The position numbers were made by a program, and so were the translations under genes. Below, piece after piece: positions 1 to 9,135 of a stretch of 64,000 nt of DNA (the stretch's first letter is position 1; each line of letters opens with the position of its first letter). The DNA lies in assembly GCA_963665085.2 (NCBI GenBank), contig CAXXXS010000002.1, positions 992,001-1,056,000 of the forward strand, given 5' to 3'. The stretch comes from G963665085 sp963665085 (lineage in GTDB: Bacteria > Bacteroidota > Bacteroidia > Bacteroidales > JAAAOM01). A model generated the notes under the pieces. The model made no database searches, was not told where the DNA came from, and saw nothing but the letters and a program-made list of their open reading frames with translations.

Positions 1-2645
1 TTATAAAGTGGATATTTTTTCTTTCTCTGCTTGTCTTTTTTCCTATTGAAAAAAGCGTAGCAGGGAAAATCCCTTCTTCAGAAAATAATGTTCTGGAGAA
101 AAGATTTGAAAGCGAGGAAGATTCTACTTTACGGCAAAAACGAGTCATAAAAACACAACGAATAAACACCCCTCCCAACATTGATGGCTGGTTAAACGAT
201 AGCTGCTGGAATATAGGTAAATGGGAAAGTGAATATTCACAGTATTCACCTAAATACGGAGAAAAAGCTACTTACAGGACCGAACTTAAAATTTTTTATG
301 ATGATAAAAATATCTATGCCGGAATCCGGGCATACGATGACATGTCAAAGATTAGTCGAAAACTAGATCGCAGGGATAATTATTCCGGTGATTTGGTAGG
401 ACTTCATTTTGATAGCTATTTTGATTTACAGACAGCCTATGAGTTTGATCTTACTGCGGCAGGCCAAAAACTTGATGTTTGGGTAGGTAATGATAGCTGG
501 GACATAAATTGGAATGCTGTCTGGTATGGAAAGGTAGAATATGAAGATTCTGCATGGACAGCAGAATTCAGGATACCACTCAGTCAATTAAGATACGGTT
601 CAGAAGAAAATCAGGTTTGGGGATTAAATTCCTGGCGTTCGCTAGAACGCCTACATGAAGAAAATCAGTGGAACCTTGTTGCTAATGATGGTACAGGTGC
701 GGTTTATACTTTTGGCGAACTTCATGGCCTTCAAGGATTAAAAAAAACAAAAAGGATAGAGATTTTACCATATGTTTCTTCGATGGTAACAACAATGGAA
801 AAAATTCCTGAAAATCCATTTACTTCTGACGCAAATTTAACCGGACAAGCAGGTATTGATGCAAGGATTGGTATTACTAATAACACAACTTTATACGCAA
901 CCATCAATCCGGATTTTGGACAGGTAGAAGCCGATCCCTCAGTAATGAACCTGACTGCTTTTGAAACCTATTTTGAAGAAAAAAGGCCTTTTTTTGTTGA
1001 AGGAAAAAACATTTTTGATTTCTCATTCGATGATGACTACTTGTTTTACACACGCAGGATTGGCCATGCCCCCTCATACACTCCTGGATATGAATTCATG
1101 CAGATGCCCGAAAACACAACCATTGCCAATGCTCTGAAATTATCAGGAAAAACTTCAAAAGGCTTCTCATTTGGAATTATTGAATCCATAACAGCAAAAG
1201 AAAAAGCTAAAATATACGATAGCGGAGAGAATTTCAGCCAGGTAATAGAACCTTTATCAAATTATGTGGTTGGCAGGTTTCAGCAAGAATATGATCGCGG
1301 CAACACAATCATCGGAGGGATCGTTACGCATACCCATCGTTCAATAAAAGATGAACATTTAAATTTTTTGTCTTCAAACGCTATAACATACGGTTCTGAT
1401 TTTACACATTTCTGGAAAGACCGAAAGTATTTTATAGAGACTAAATTTATTGGCAGTAGTATTAATGGGGATAAAATAGCGATAAGTAAATTACAAACTT
1501 CGTCAGCACGTTATTACCAAAGGCCTGATATAAATGGAGTAAATTATGATTCACTACGCACCAACCTGAATGGAATAGGAGCTTCAGTTAAAACCGGAAA
1601 ATGGAGTAAAGGACACTGGCGTTACAGCGAGGAAGTTAACTATCGTTCTCCAGGCCTTGAATTAAATGATTTGGGTTATATGACATTATCGAACCTTATC
1701 AAAAACAACACCTCTGTTTCCTATATCGAAAAAGAAAATAAATACATCTTTAAAACATACGAATTCAATCTTCAGCAGTTAAACGCCTGGAACAGCAACA
1801 GAGAAAGCCTTTATTCGCAAGCCATCTTTGCTTCACAAATTGAATTCATGAATAATTGGACAATAATTTTAAATGGACAATACAACTGGAATATTAACGA
1901 TGAAAAAATTCTACGAGGTGGGCCATCAATGAAACTTCCGGATCAATTTACCTCAAATTACAAACTATATACAAATCAGGCTAAGAACATTGCTCTTTCC
2001 TTCAATATAAACTGGGGAAAGAACCTTATTGGTGAAAACAAAATGTTTCAGGCCTCATCAGAATTAAGTGTTCGCCCAAGGAGCAACCTTAAGATTTCAT
2101 TTCAGCCCAATTTCAAAAAAGTAACAGACGAGCTCCAATACATTACAAAAACTCAAACAACAGATTTATCTACAACTTACCTGATGGCTACCATTGATAA
2201 CCGGAATCTTAGTTTTACCCTTCGAATGGATTTAGCCATAACACCCGAGATGACCATCCAATATTATGGAAGCCCGTTTGTATCTATCGGAAAATATACT
2301 GATTTTAAAAGAATAACAGATTCTCAGAATCCCGATTATTTCAAAAGGTTTACATCAATGGTACCAGAAAAAACAGAAAATGTTTATTCTTTTGATGAGA
2401 ATCAGGATGGAATCATTGATTATTCAATTGACAATCCCGACTTCAACTTTCAGCAGTTTAGAAATAACCTGGTTTTTCGTTGGGAATATAGTGCCGGTTC
2501 AACACTTTATCTTGTCTGGTCGCAAGATCGGACTAATTATAACACATCTGGCCCTTTCTCTTTCAATGATGGATTTAATCAAATGTTTGATTTTTATCCT
2601 AAAAATATTTTCATGATTAAAATAAGCTATTGGATTTCGACTTAA
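1..2645 (+). CDS. DUF5916 family outer-membrane protein with CBM9-like N-terminus (5' end cut off)
   Basis: About 880 residues are visible in one open frame that begins at the window edge. The first in-frame ATG at 342 is internal, because the codons before it encode a hydrophobic signal peptide (IKWIFFLSLLVFFP) and the start of a CBM9-like domain (INTPPNIDGWLNDSCW). Only the first few codons are therefore missing. The rest resembles DUF5916 proteins: a short carbohydrate-binding-like domain followed by a long beta-rich region ending in aromatic strands typical of an outer-membrane barrel (RWEYSAGSTLYLVW, final residues FMIKISYWIST). The family is common in Bacteroidota, often near TonB-dependent transporters, and its function is not established. 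It sits 25 bp before the PHP-type hydrolase gene and converges on the BASS/SusCD locus, so it may serve the same substrate; that link is inference. Confidence 0.8.
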   Translation, partial: IKWIFFLSLLVFFPIEKSVAGKIPSSENNVLEKRFESEEDSTLRQKRVIKTQRINTPPNIDGWLNDSCWNIGKWESEYSQYSPKYGEKATYRTELKIFYDDKNIYAGIRAYDDMSKISRKLDRRDNYSGDLVGLHFDSYFDLQTAYEFDLTAAGQKLDVWVGNDSWDINWNAVWYGKVEYEDSAWTAEFRIPLSQLRYGSEENQVWGLNSWRSLERLHEENQWNLVANDGTGAVYTFGELHGLQGLKKTKRIEILPYVSSMVTTMEKIPENPFTSDANLTGQAGIDARIGITNNTTLYATINPDFGQVEADPSVMNLTAFETYFEEKRPFFVEGKNIFDFSFDDDYLFYTRRIGHAPSYTPGYEFMQMPENTTIANALKLSGKTSKGFSFGIIESITAKEKAKIYDSGENFSQVIEPLSNYVVGRFQQEYDRGNTIIGGIVTHTHRSIKDEHLNFLSSNAITYGSDFTHFWKDRKYFIETKFIGSSINGDKIAISKLQTSSARYYQRPDINGVNYDSLRTNLNGIGASVKTGKWSKGHWRYSEEVNYRSPGLELNDLGYMTLSNLIKNNTSVSYIEKENKYIFKTYEFNLQQLNAWNSNRESLYSQAIFASQIEFMNNWTIILNGQYNWNINDEKILRGGPSMKLPDQFTSNYKLYTNQAKNIALSFNINWGKNLIGENKMFQASSELSVRPRSNLKISFQPNFKKVTDELQYITKTQTTDLSTTYLMATIDNRNLSFTLRMDLAITPEMTIQYYGSPFVSIGKYTDFKRITDSQNPDYFKRFTSMVPEKTENVYSFDENQDGIIDYSIDNPDFNFQQFRNNLVFRWEYSAGSTLYLVWSQDRTNYNTSGPFSFNDGFNQMFDFYPKNIFMIKISYWIST

Positions 2646-2670
2646 TTAATAACTATAAAATCTATTAAAA

Positions 2671-3480
2671 ATGAAAAGACGAAAGTTTATTCGTAATACA
2701 GGAATTGCAGGTGGTTTGATAATGTCAGCCCCACAATTTGCAAAAGGTTTATCAACTTATAAAAGTGATTTTCGCTCAATAGATATGCATGTTCATATGA
2801 CCCCGCAGTTTACGATTGATAAAATTGTAGAAATTGGAAAACAAAAAAATATTCATTTTGGTATAGTTGAGCATCCAGGAAGGGAAATTAAAGATGATGC
2901 CAGCTTAATAAATTATATTGATTCGTTAAAGGAATATCCTGTCTACATCGGATTACAACCCATGACTCCCGGATGGTCCAAAGATTTTTCAGATGAGGCA
3001 CTAGCTAAACTTGATTATGTCCTTATGGATCCTCAAACATTTGAAATGGGAAATAGTTATGGAGATCTGATGCGGTTATGGAGTTTTGATACCTACGTGG
3101 ATGACACAGAAAAATTTATGGAAGCATATTTATCTCATTCGCTTAAAGTATTAAATAACCCTGAACCAATTGATATTTTTGGCTGGCCTCTCTTCCTTCC
3201 TGTATGCATTGCCCGCGATTATTATACTTTGTGGACAGAAGACAGGATGCAGCAAATAATAAGTGCTGCAAAAAAACGGAATATTGCCATAGAGATTAAC
3301 GATTTAGCACATACACCGCATGAGAAATTCATTAATATGGCTAAAGAACAAGGACTGAAGTTTACCTTTGGCTCTGATACAAGAAACGAAAAAACAGGGC
3401 GGTTAGATTATTGTAAATACATTGCTAAAAAGTGCAATTTAAAAGAAGATGATTTCTTCCGGCCAAAGAGGATTATCTAA
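2671..3480 (+). CDS. PHP-like / amidohydrolase-fold metal hydrolase with Tat-like signal
   Basis: A 269-residue protein. The N-terminus MKRRKFIRNTG followed by a short hydrophobic stretch fits a Tat signal (RR-x-F-I). The predicted mature part starts with an HxH metal motif (SIDMHVHM, H40 and H42). Further candidate ligands are H68 in EHPG, H214/H217 in LAHTPH, and D236 in FGSDTR near the C-terminus; this order matches PHP-domain or TIM-barrel hydrolases. The substrate cannot be read from sequence. It lies 25 bp after the DUF5916 gene, probably in the same transcript, and a strong terminator follows about 70 bp downstream. A Tat signal implies export of a folded, metal-loaded enzyme, as for two other enzymes of this locus. 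A histidinol-phosphatase-like phosphoesterase is an alternative reading. Confidence 0.72.
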   Translation: MKRRKFIRNTGIAGGLIMSAPQFAKGLSTYKSDFRSIDMHVHMTPQFTIDKIVEIGKQKNIHFGIVEHPGREIKDDASLINYIDSLKEYPVYIGLQPMTPGWSKDFSDEALAKLDYVLMDPQTFEMGNSYGDLMRLWSFDTYVDDTEKFMEAYLSHSLKVLNNPEPIDIFGWPLFLPVCIARDYYTLWTEDRMQQIISAAKKRNIAIEINDLAHTPHEKFINMAKEQGLKFTFGSDTRNEKTGRLDYCKYIAKKCNLKEDDFFRPKRII

Positions 3481-3550
3481 AAGAATTTTACCTTCATATT
3501 AATTTCAAAGTCAGTAAGGTCTCTGACAAGTAGTTTAGTTTTAATTAGTT

Positions 3551-3587
3551 CTAGTGCAGGACTAAGATTCTGCACTAGTTTTTTTTT
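3551..3587 (+). terminator. Intrinsic terminator after the PHP-type hydrolase gene
   Basis: Perfect 9-bp stem CTAGTGCAG (3551-3559) / CTGCACTAG (3570-3578) with a 10-nt loop, followed directly by nine T. It closes the plus-strand DUF5916-hydrolase transcript. Confidence 0.85.
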
Positions 3588-3745
3588 AAAGAAAAAAAGC
3601 AATAGTCCTAAAATATTATTGTCTTATTTCTAATGGCAAAAGTCAGTCAAAACCATTATTTATTTAAACAATTAAAGTAATTGCTCGTCGATGTTACATT
3701 TAAGCAGCAATCCATTTTTGACCAAACTTCTCTTTTTATTATCAA

Positions 3746-4150
3746 CTACGAGATACCCCAATTCCCTTCATATTCAACTCCAGTTATTTCCGATAAAAGG
3801 TCAACAAAATCTTTCCATTCAGAGATAGTCCCGTCTACATTATGCAATTCGACAACTGTATTTCTATCTAAAAAAGCTGTTTCTATTCCTCTGAAAACAG
3901 TATTGTAACCTTTCCCTTTTATTATTACATGAGTGTTAGAAAAGTATTGTTCAGCGAATTGCCAATTAGGTTTGAAATAATGTCTAATATTTTTGTTTGA
4001 TTTATGGGCAGTGCGCCCCCATATTTCTACTTCATTTCCTATAATTTCCTTTTCTATAAAGACTTTCTTAACTATCTCAATGTTGTTTTCTGTTGAATCA
4101 TCCTTAGGCCAAAATTTTAATATTAAATCTGACATTATTTTTGATTTCAT
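3746..4150 (-). CDS. Hypothetical protein, 134 aa
   Basis: Small protein with no signal peptide or membrane segment, so probably cytoplasmic. I do not recognise the family. It is mixed charged/aromatic (for example EIWGRTAHK, RHYFKPNWQ, ISEWKDFVDLL) with a short acidic C-terminus. The pattern of beta-strand-like stretches around IIKGKGYNTVFRG is compatible with a small alpha/beta domain, but I assign no function. It lies alone between the plus-strand terminator and the end of the BASS transporter gene. An internal Met at residue 6 is an alternative start. The open frame and codon usage look genuine, though the gene may be strain-specific. Confidence 0.5.
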   Translation of the reverse strand: MKSKIMSDLILKFWPKDDSTENNIEIVKKVFIEKEIIGNEVEIWGRTAHKSNKNIRHYFKPNWQFAEQYFSNTHVIIKGKGYNTVFRGIETAFLDRNTVVELHNVDGTISEWKDFVDLLSEITGVEYEGNWGIS

Positions 4151-4254
4151 AAACTGGTTATGCCCGGTTTTGACAGCTTAAATTTTACTATCGTTAGAGA
4201 TTACTTCATATTAGATCTTAACTTTTCTTAAAAAGTATATTATCTCGGGTGAGA

Positions 4255-5367
4255 TTATTCTGTATCTAAGGATTCTAATTTCTCAGTCCCTCTTTTTTCA
4301 TGCCAAAAACTTGCTAATAGCGAACCCGTAATATTCATTGTTGGACCAAATATAGCTGGAGCCAGACCAATAGTAGCCACTTTTCCCATTTCCTTTGCAA
4401 TGCCAGATGCCAATCCACCGTTTTGCATCCCAACTTCAATTGCGATGGTCCGGCAATCTTTCTCACTCATCTTAAATAAACGTCCTGCAAAATATCCTAC
4501 AAAATATCCAATAATGTTATGAAATAAGGCTGTACAAAATAGCAGTATACCTATTGTCATAAGACTTTCCCTACCAACCGCTGTAATTATCACAATAATA
4601 AAAGCAATACTCACCATCGATAAACGAGGCATGATAATATCTATCCATTTGGTTCTCCCCTTGAATAGATAATTAAATAATATACCAAAAAACACAGGTA
4701 TGATAACAATTTTAATGATATCAAACATCATTTTGAGTGCATCAATTTCTACAAATTGGCTCCCTATTGCTTTCATCCAAAAAGGAGTTAAAAAAGGGGC
4801 TAACAACGTAGAAACTGTTGTAAGTGTAATTGACAGAGCCACATTGGCCTTTGCCAAGTATGCCATTACATTTGAAGCCATTCCTCCTGGTGAAGAACCA
4901 ATTAAAATAATTCCCGCAGCAATCTCAGGAGGAAAATTGAAAATACTTGCTAACGAAAAACCTACCAGTGGCATTACAGTAAACTGACAAACCGAACCAA
5001 TTATAACACCTTTAGGCATTTTAACAACCCCTACAAAATCTTGCACACTCATCGTTGCCCCCATTCCAAACATTATTATTTGCAAAAGTGGAGTAATCAG
5101 AGTTGTTAAATGAAATCCCTTGATACTCACAAAAATATCGGGGTAAGTCAAAGCAATTGCAACCGATGCGAGAATCATTACTGGATAAGTTAAGCCTTTA
5201 AATTTTTTTGACTTATTAAATGCAAAAGCGATAAAGACAAAACCGATAGCAAGAAACAAGACAAAGAATCCCTTACTTGAATCTAAAAAAAACAACAGTG
5301 TAGCAATAAAAAAACTAAATATAGAAAGTATCAATAAGCGAGCAATTATATTCTTCATGAATTTCAT
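4255..5367 (-). CDS. Bile acid:sodium symporter (BASS) family transporter
   Basis: A 370-residue polytopic membrane protein, longer than typical BASS proteins because of two or three extra N-terminal helices (residues 10-75). Family signatures are clear: GMGATMSVQDF near 101-111, GSSPGGMASN at 157-166 (substrate/Na+ crossover region) and EVGMQNGGLA at 311-320. BASS proteins import organic anions, including keto acids, with Na+ across the inner membrane. The gene is last in the minus-strand run behind the RraA-like aldolase (37 bp gap), so it is a good candidate to import the product of the upstream periplasmic enzymes. The substrate is inferred from context; family membership is well supported. 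Confidence 0.9.
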   Translation of the reverse strand: MKFMKNIIARLLILSIFSFFIATLLFFLDSSKGFFVLFLAIGFVFIAFAFNKSKKFKGLTYPVMILASVAIALTYPDIFVSIKGFHLTTLITPLLQIIMFGMGATMSVQDFVGVVKMPKGVIIGSVCQFTVMPLVGFSLASIFNFPPEIAAGIILIGSSPGGMASNVMAYLAKANVALSITLTTVSTLLAPFLTPFWMKAIGSQFVEIDALKMMFDIIKIVIIPVFFGILFNYLFKGRTKWIDIIMPRLSMVSIAFIIVIITAVGRESLMTIGILLFCTALFHNIIGYFVGYFAGRLFKMSEKDCRTIAIEVGMQNGGLASGIAKEMGKVATIGLAPAIFGPTMNITGSLLASFWHEKRGTEKLESLDTE

Positions 5368-5404
5368 ATTTAAGTTAGTTTAAAATTAAGTTACCACGCA
5401 CCGG

Positions 5405-6328
5405 TTACCAGGTTCTGTTTTTCATATATTCATCAAGTTCATCCCGTTTCATTGGCAGAACATCTGGATTTTTTTCTATCCATTCAATAAATGCATTTTT
5501 TATTTCGTCGATCCATTGATTGTCTATCTGTCCTGCAGTAAAACGTCCTTCAGATAAAACCAAATTTGCGAATTGAGCCCTCAAGCTAAGGAATTCAGCA
5601 GTAACAATTACTGTTTTAGCCAAATGTGCGGGGATAAAGATGACCCCCTCACCTTTTGCAAGTACTAAATCTCCGGGGATTACAATTGCCCGTCCCAATG
5701 TTATAGGAGTATTTAATCCTGTCAACACCGCATTTTCAAGAAATGTCGGATCCCAATCACGAATCCAGGCATTAAAACCTTTTATCTCTGAAATCCCTTC
5801 AGGGTCGCGTGCCGAACCATTAAACACAACACCATTGCCAGATTGTTTGTAAATTGAACTTGCCAGATTATCCCCTATTAAAGTTCCTCCAATAATTTTT
5901 CCACCTACATCGGCGACATAAACATCCCCTTTTTCAAGCTTTGCTATAGGCCATGAATTGGTATTACCTTGAAAACCATCTTTCCAGCCTCGCTCTTTTA
6001 TCAAATTTTCTATATCTGGACGAGTAGGCAAGAACTGTGCTGTAGCTGCTCTTCCTGCCATTACTTCGTTGGGATTGGCAATTTTAAAGTTGCCTTCGAA
6101 CTGACAAAAATACCCTTCATTACGAAGAACCAACCATGCGTCTTCAATGGTAATATGTTTTGCTCGCTCTATTAGATCATCTGGTATCTTTGGTCTTCCA
6201 TCCTTAAATCGCTCGCCCTTCCATTCTGATGTTAAGTAAATCAGTTCATCCTTTGGCATCGTTTGTGCGTTCGAAACCCTGAAAGAAAAGCAAAAAACAC
6301 CTAAAAAGATCAAAATAATATTTCTCAT
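5405..6328 (-). CDS. RraA-like (HMG/CHA aldolase fold) protein with signal peptide
   Basis: An upstream in-frame ATG at 6391 would overlap the preceding gene and place 21 charged residues before a clear signal peptide, so I start at 6328 (MRNIILIFLGVFCFSF...SNAQ), 28 bp after the amidohydrolase gene. The body matches the RraA / 4-hydroxy-4-methyl-2-oxoglutarate aldolase fold: GRAATAQFLPTRPD, then GGTLIGDNL and GNGVVFNGSARD, where the Arg-Asp pair and GDNL loop form the metal/pyruvate site in characterised members. Aldolase members cleave 4-hydroxy-2-oxo acids or decarboxylate oxaloacetate. Export is unusual for this fold. The neighbours suggest action on a 2-oxo acid released by the PLP lyase and RidA-like protein. 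Confidence 0.82.
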   Translation of the reverse strand: MRNIILIFLGVFCFSFRVSNAQTMPKDELIYLTSEWKGERFKDGRPKIPDDLIERAKHITIEDAWLVLRNEGYFCQFEGNFKIANPNEVMAGRAATAQFLPTRPDIENLIKERGWKDGFQGNTNSWPIAKLEKGDVYVADVGGKIIGGTLIGDNLASSIYKQSGNGVVFNGSARDPEGISEIKGFNAWIRDWDPTFLENAVLTGLNTPITLGRAIVIPGDLVLAKGEGVIFIPAHLAKTVIVTAEFLSLRAQFANLVLSEGRFTAGQIDNQWIDEIKNAFIEWIEKNPDVLPMKRDELDEYMKNRTW

Positions 6329-6356
6329 TTGGATTATTTTTTTCGTTTTAACTTTA

Positions 6357-7601
6357 TTATTCTGACTTCCACAATGGTTTCGAAATTCCATTTAAGTCAT
6401 AAACTATTTCTCCTCCGAGGATAGTTAATTCACATTCCAGTTTTTTATTTCCATTCATGCGCAATCCGGCTGCATCTGTAAACCCAAAATCACCCTCTCT
6501 TACATTCAAAATTGCGATATCGGCAACGGCCCCTTCTGAAAGGTGTCCATACTCTTTCTTTTGAATAACGCAGGCTGGTGTCCATGTTGATGCAGCTATA
6601 ACATCGGACAAACTCATTCCAAGATTTAGCATTTTAGACATTACATTGTTCATGTCTTTCATTCCTGAATTCATACTTCCTATATGAAGATCTGTACTAA
6701 TTGTTTGAGGAAAAAATCCAGCCTGTACTGCTGGCCATGCCTGTGCATAAGAGAAGCTACCCCCACCATGCCCGACGTCAAAGATTATCCCTTTTTCCTT
6801 TGCCTCCCATACATAAGATGCAACTTTACCATTATCATCAACAATTGACATCCGGCCGGCAACATGAGCATATGCATGAGTAAAAATATCTCCAGCACGA
6901 AGTTTTTCCAATAATAGTTCCTCCAATGAAAGAGGAGGTTCGTGTTGGCCAAAATCGATCATTACAGGAACATCAGCTAACTTACCTGCCTCCACAGCAC
7001 GATCAATAGGAGTCCAATCGGCATCTGAGTAATGAGCAACTTTAACGCCAATCGCCTCGGGATTTTGCTGAATTACCATAGCCGTCATCTTTGCATTCAT
7101 ATCATCGGGGTTCTGTTCGTATGGTCCTCCACACATCCCTTCTCCAACAATATTTATAAAAGTAAACACCCTGGTTTTCGAATGCTTTATCGTCTGTTCC
7201 TTAAATGTCTGAAATGTTTTCCATCCAGGGCTTCCTGCATCAACAACTGTTGTAACCCCACATCTAAAGGTAAAACCATCAGGAGGGAGTGCTTCAAAAC
7301 TATTACGCAAATAACTATCAGGAAGTGTTCCGAAAAAATGATGTGCATGCATATCAATTAATCCCGGCGTTATATATAACCCTTTAGCATCAATGACCAA
7401 CTCAGCTTTTTTGGAATCGATATTATCTGCAACTTTGGCTATAACGCCATCGATTAAAGCCACATCCATTTTTTTATCTAAATTATTTTTAGGATCGATT
7501 ACATGGCCTCCTTTTATTAATATACTATATGTTTGTGCTTGTCCTGAAATAGAATACACAACACAACAAACTAAAAACAGGAAATATTTTATCTTATTCA
7601 T
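6357..7601 (-). CDS. Amidohydrolase/deacetylase family metallohydrolase, exported
   Basis: A 414-residue protein with a Sec signal peptide (MNKIKYFLFLVCCVVYSISGQAQ) and the dihydroorotase-like amidohydrolase fold. An N-terminal beta-sandwich strand (ILIKGGHVIDPKN) leads to the metal motif GLIDMHAHHFFG (H85, H87); further ligand regions are VMIDFGQHEP, DIFTHAYAH and ISTDLHIGSM. The C-terminal sandwich strand is VADIAILNVREG. This subfamily commonly sits beside SelA-like PLP enzymes, as here, and is thought to remove acyl groups from small acids. It lies 206 bp downstream of the PLP gene and 28 bp upstream of the RraA-like gene. N-deacylation of an acyl amino acid is a reasonable inference, not shown by sequence. 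Confidence 0.85.
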   Translation of the reverse strand: MNKIKYFLFLVCCVVYSISGQAQTYSILIKGGHVIDPKNNLDKKMDVALIDGVIAKVADNIDSKKAELVIDAKGLYITPGLIDMHAHHFFGTLPDSYLRNSFEALPPDGFTFRCGVTTVVDAGSPGWKTFQTFKEQTIKHSKTRVFTFINIVGEGMCGGPYEQNPDDMNAKMTAMVIQQNPEAIGVKVAHYSDADWTPIDRAVEAGKLADVPVMIDFGQHEPPLSLEELLLEKLRAGDIFTHAYAHVAGRMSIVDDNGKVASYVWEAKEKGIIFDVGHGGGSFSYAQAWPAVQAGFFPQTISTDLHIGSMNSGMKDMNNVMSKMLNLGMSLSDVIAASTWTPACVIQKKEYGHLSEGAVADIAILNVREGDFGFTDAAGLRMNGNKKLECELTILGGEIVYDLNGISKPLWKSE

Positions 7602-7807
7602 CTTCTTATATTTACAACATTCTTTATGATATACTATCCCTCAATAATTCAGCTTTGATAAAAGGAATTGATTATTCCTTTTAGAATATAGTGATAGGAT
7701 AATACGCTTTTCTATTTTTGGCAAGATTAACAGGAGTCAATAGCAAACTAGAAGTACAATTCTAATTTTTCAAGTCATTCCAGTAATCCCTTTTCAAAAA
7801 GCAAATA

Positions 7808-9022
7808 TTAAACAGCAACTTCATTTAAAATATCAGAAATACGACTGGCAACAATTCGTTCTTCTCCAGGAACCAACATCCAGGTAGTTATGCTTATTGA
7901 GTTTTCACCACCTCCAGCAACTTCAATTGAAGGATGTCCACTACGTAACTTTTCTTTAACCCTATCTCCTGATATCTTTACTTTCTTCACATCCCAGGAA
8001 ACATTCAAGGTTGGCACCTGATTGGCTAACAAGGGTACATCAATTGAGGTCTTAACCCCTTCTATTGATTTAATTGAATTATCTATTAATGCAACCTGCT
8101 CTTCCCACATATCCCAATCCTGCTGATGATCACGTTCAAGATACGATTCAACAGTAACCATCATTGCCAGGATTTCCTCTTTATTTACTTTCATACCACG
8201 GCCAATGGTATTTCCTCGTGGAGGGGCACTTACACGGGCAGCTTCAATATATTTTTTCTTTCCAAGAAGTAATCCTGCACTCTGAGGGCCACGAAGACCT
8301 TTACCTCCTGAAAAGCAAACCATATCAAATCCCATCTTCATATATTTACTAAGATTCTCAACTGGTGGTACATCAGCAGCACAATCAATCATTGTTGGGA
8401 TATTATGTTTTTTACAAATTGATATGACCTCTTCCCATTGAATTTGTCCTTCGTAATTTAGGAAGTTAACAAAATAATACATTGCCGTGTTTTTATTAAT
8501 TGCTTTCTCGAGTTCCTCTTTTGTATCGACATAAACAATATTTACCCCACAATTTATAATAGCATGTGCATAATCAATATAATGAGCCCGTTGCATGATT
8601 ACTTCTGTTTTCATACCTGTCCCTTTCAAATGAGGCAACTTTGCTGCTTTCTCCGGATCTGTACCTGTAAGTACTCCTGCAGTACCTAAAGTTATAGCAG
8701 AAGCAGCTCCTGAAGTAACAGTTGCCGCTTCACAGCCAAGTAATGAAGCAATGCGTTCTCCTACCTTATCCTGAAGTTCATCAAGTAATACATATTCGGT
8801 AGTAGCATACTGATAGGCATTTAATACTTCAGGTCTCATTAACGAACCTGTCATTGACGTATAAGTTCCTGCAGCATTAATAAATGTACGCACTCCCAGT
8901 TCCTTAAAATAATCACGATAAGGTAATGTTGTGAGAACATTACTTTTTTGAGTAAAACCCATAAGTGAATTTCCCAGTGGCAATACAGCCAAACCTTTCA
9001 ATATATCTCTTCGACTTGTCAT
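7808..9022 (-). CDS. SelA-like PLP-dependent enzyme (probable ammonia-lyase) with Tat signal
   Basis: A 404-residue fold-type I PLP protein of the SelA-like / DgaE-like group. Residues 1-24 (TSRRDILKGLAVLPLG) are a canonical Tat signal (SRRxxLK). The PLP lysine is in SGGKGLRGPQ (K241), with the supporting Asp in MIDCAAD (D213) and a Gly/Ser phosphate-cradle segment TVTSGAASA. Relatives are annotated as selenocysteine-synthase-like, but characterised members eliminate ammonia from hydroxy-amino acids; no Sec machinery is visible here. Beta-elimination yields an enamine/imine, the substrate of the RidA-like protein encoded immediately upstream in the transcript. Export of a PLP enzyme is rare and would require Tat transport of the folded holoenzyme. 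The substrate is unknown. Confidence 0.85.
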   Translation of the reverse strand: MTSRRDILKGLAVLPLGNSLMGFTQKSNVLTTLPYRDYFKELGVRTFINAAGTYTSMTGSLMRPEVLNAYQYATTEYVLLDELQDKVGERIASLLGCEAATVTSGAASAITLGTAGVLTGTDPEKAAKLPHLKGTGMKTEVIMQRAHYIDYAHAIINCGVNIVYVDTKEELEKAINKNTAMYYFVNFLNYEGQIQWEEVISICKKHNIPTMIDCAADVPPVENLSKYMKMGFDMVCFSGGKGLRGPQSAGLLLGKKKYIEAARVSAPPRGNTIGRGMKVNKEEILAMMVTVESYLERDHQQDWDMWEEQVALIDNSIKSIEGVKTSIDVPLLANQVPTLNVSWDVKKVKISGDRVKEKLRSGHPSIEVAGGGENSISITTWMLVPGEERIVASRISDILNEVAV

Positions 9023-9108
9023 TATATTATCAGTTTTAAAAATTTAACAATAGAATCCTATGTCAATCATTTTTTGACGTGCATTAACATAAAAATTTTA
9101 AATAAAAG

Positions 9109-9135
9109 AGAGCTTTAAGTACTTAACAAAGCTCT
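9109..9135 (-). terminator. Hairpin just after the RidA-like gene (attenuator or terminator)
   Basis: Arms AGAGCTTT (9109-9116) and AAAGCTCT (9128-9135), 8 bp perfect. On the minus strand they are followed by CTCTTTTATTT. It directly abuts the RidA-like stop codon and precedes the PLP-enzyme gene, so it may only attenuate the operon. Confidence 0.5.

Noticed and set aside
342..2645. Start of the first gene at the ATG at 342
   Set aside because: The same frame is open to the window edge and encodes a signal peptide and CBM9-like strands before this Met, so the ATG is internal.
7808..9022. True selenocysteine synthase (SelA)
   Set aside because: Tat signal and neighbours (RidA-like, amidohydrolase, aldolase) do not fit; no tRNA-Sec, selB or selD seen.
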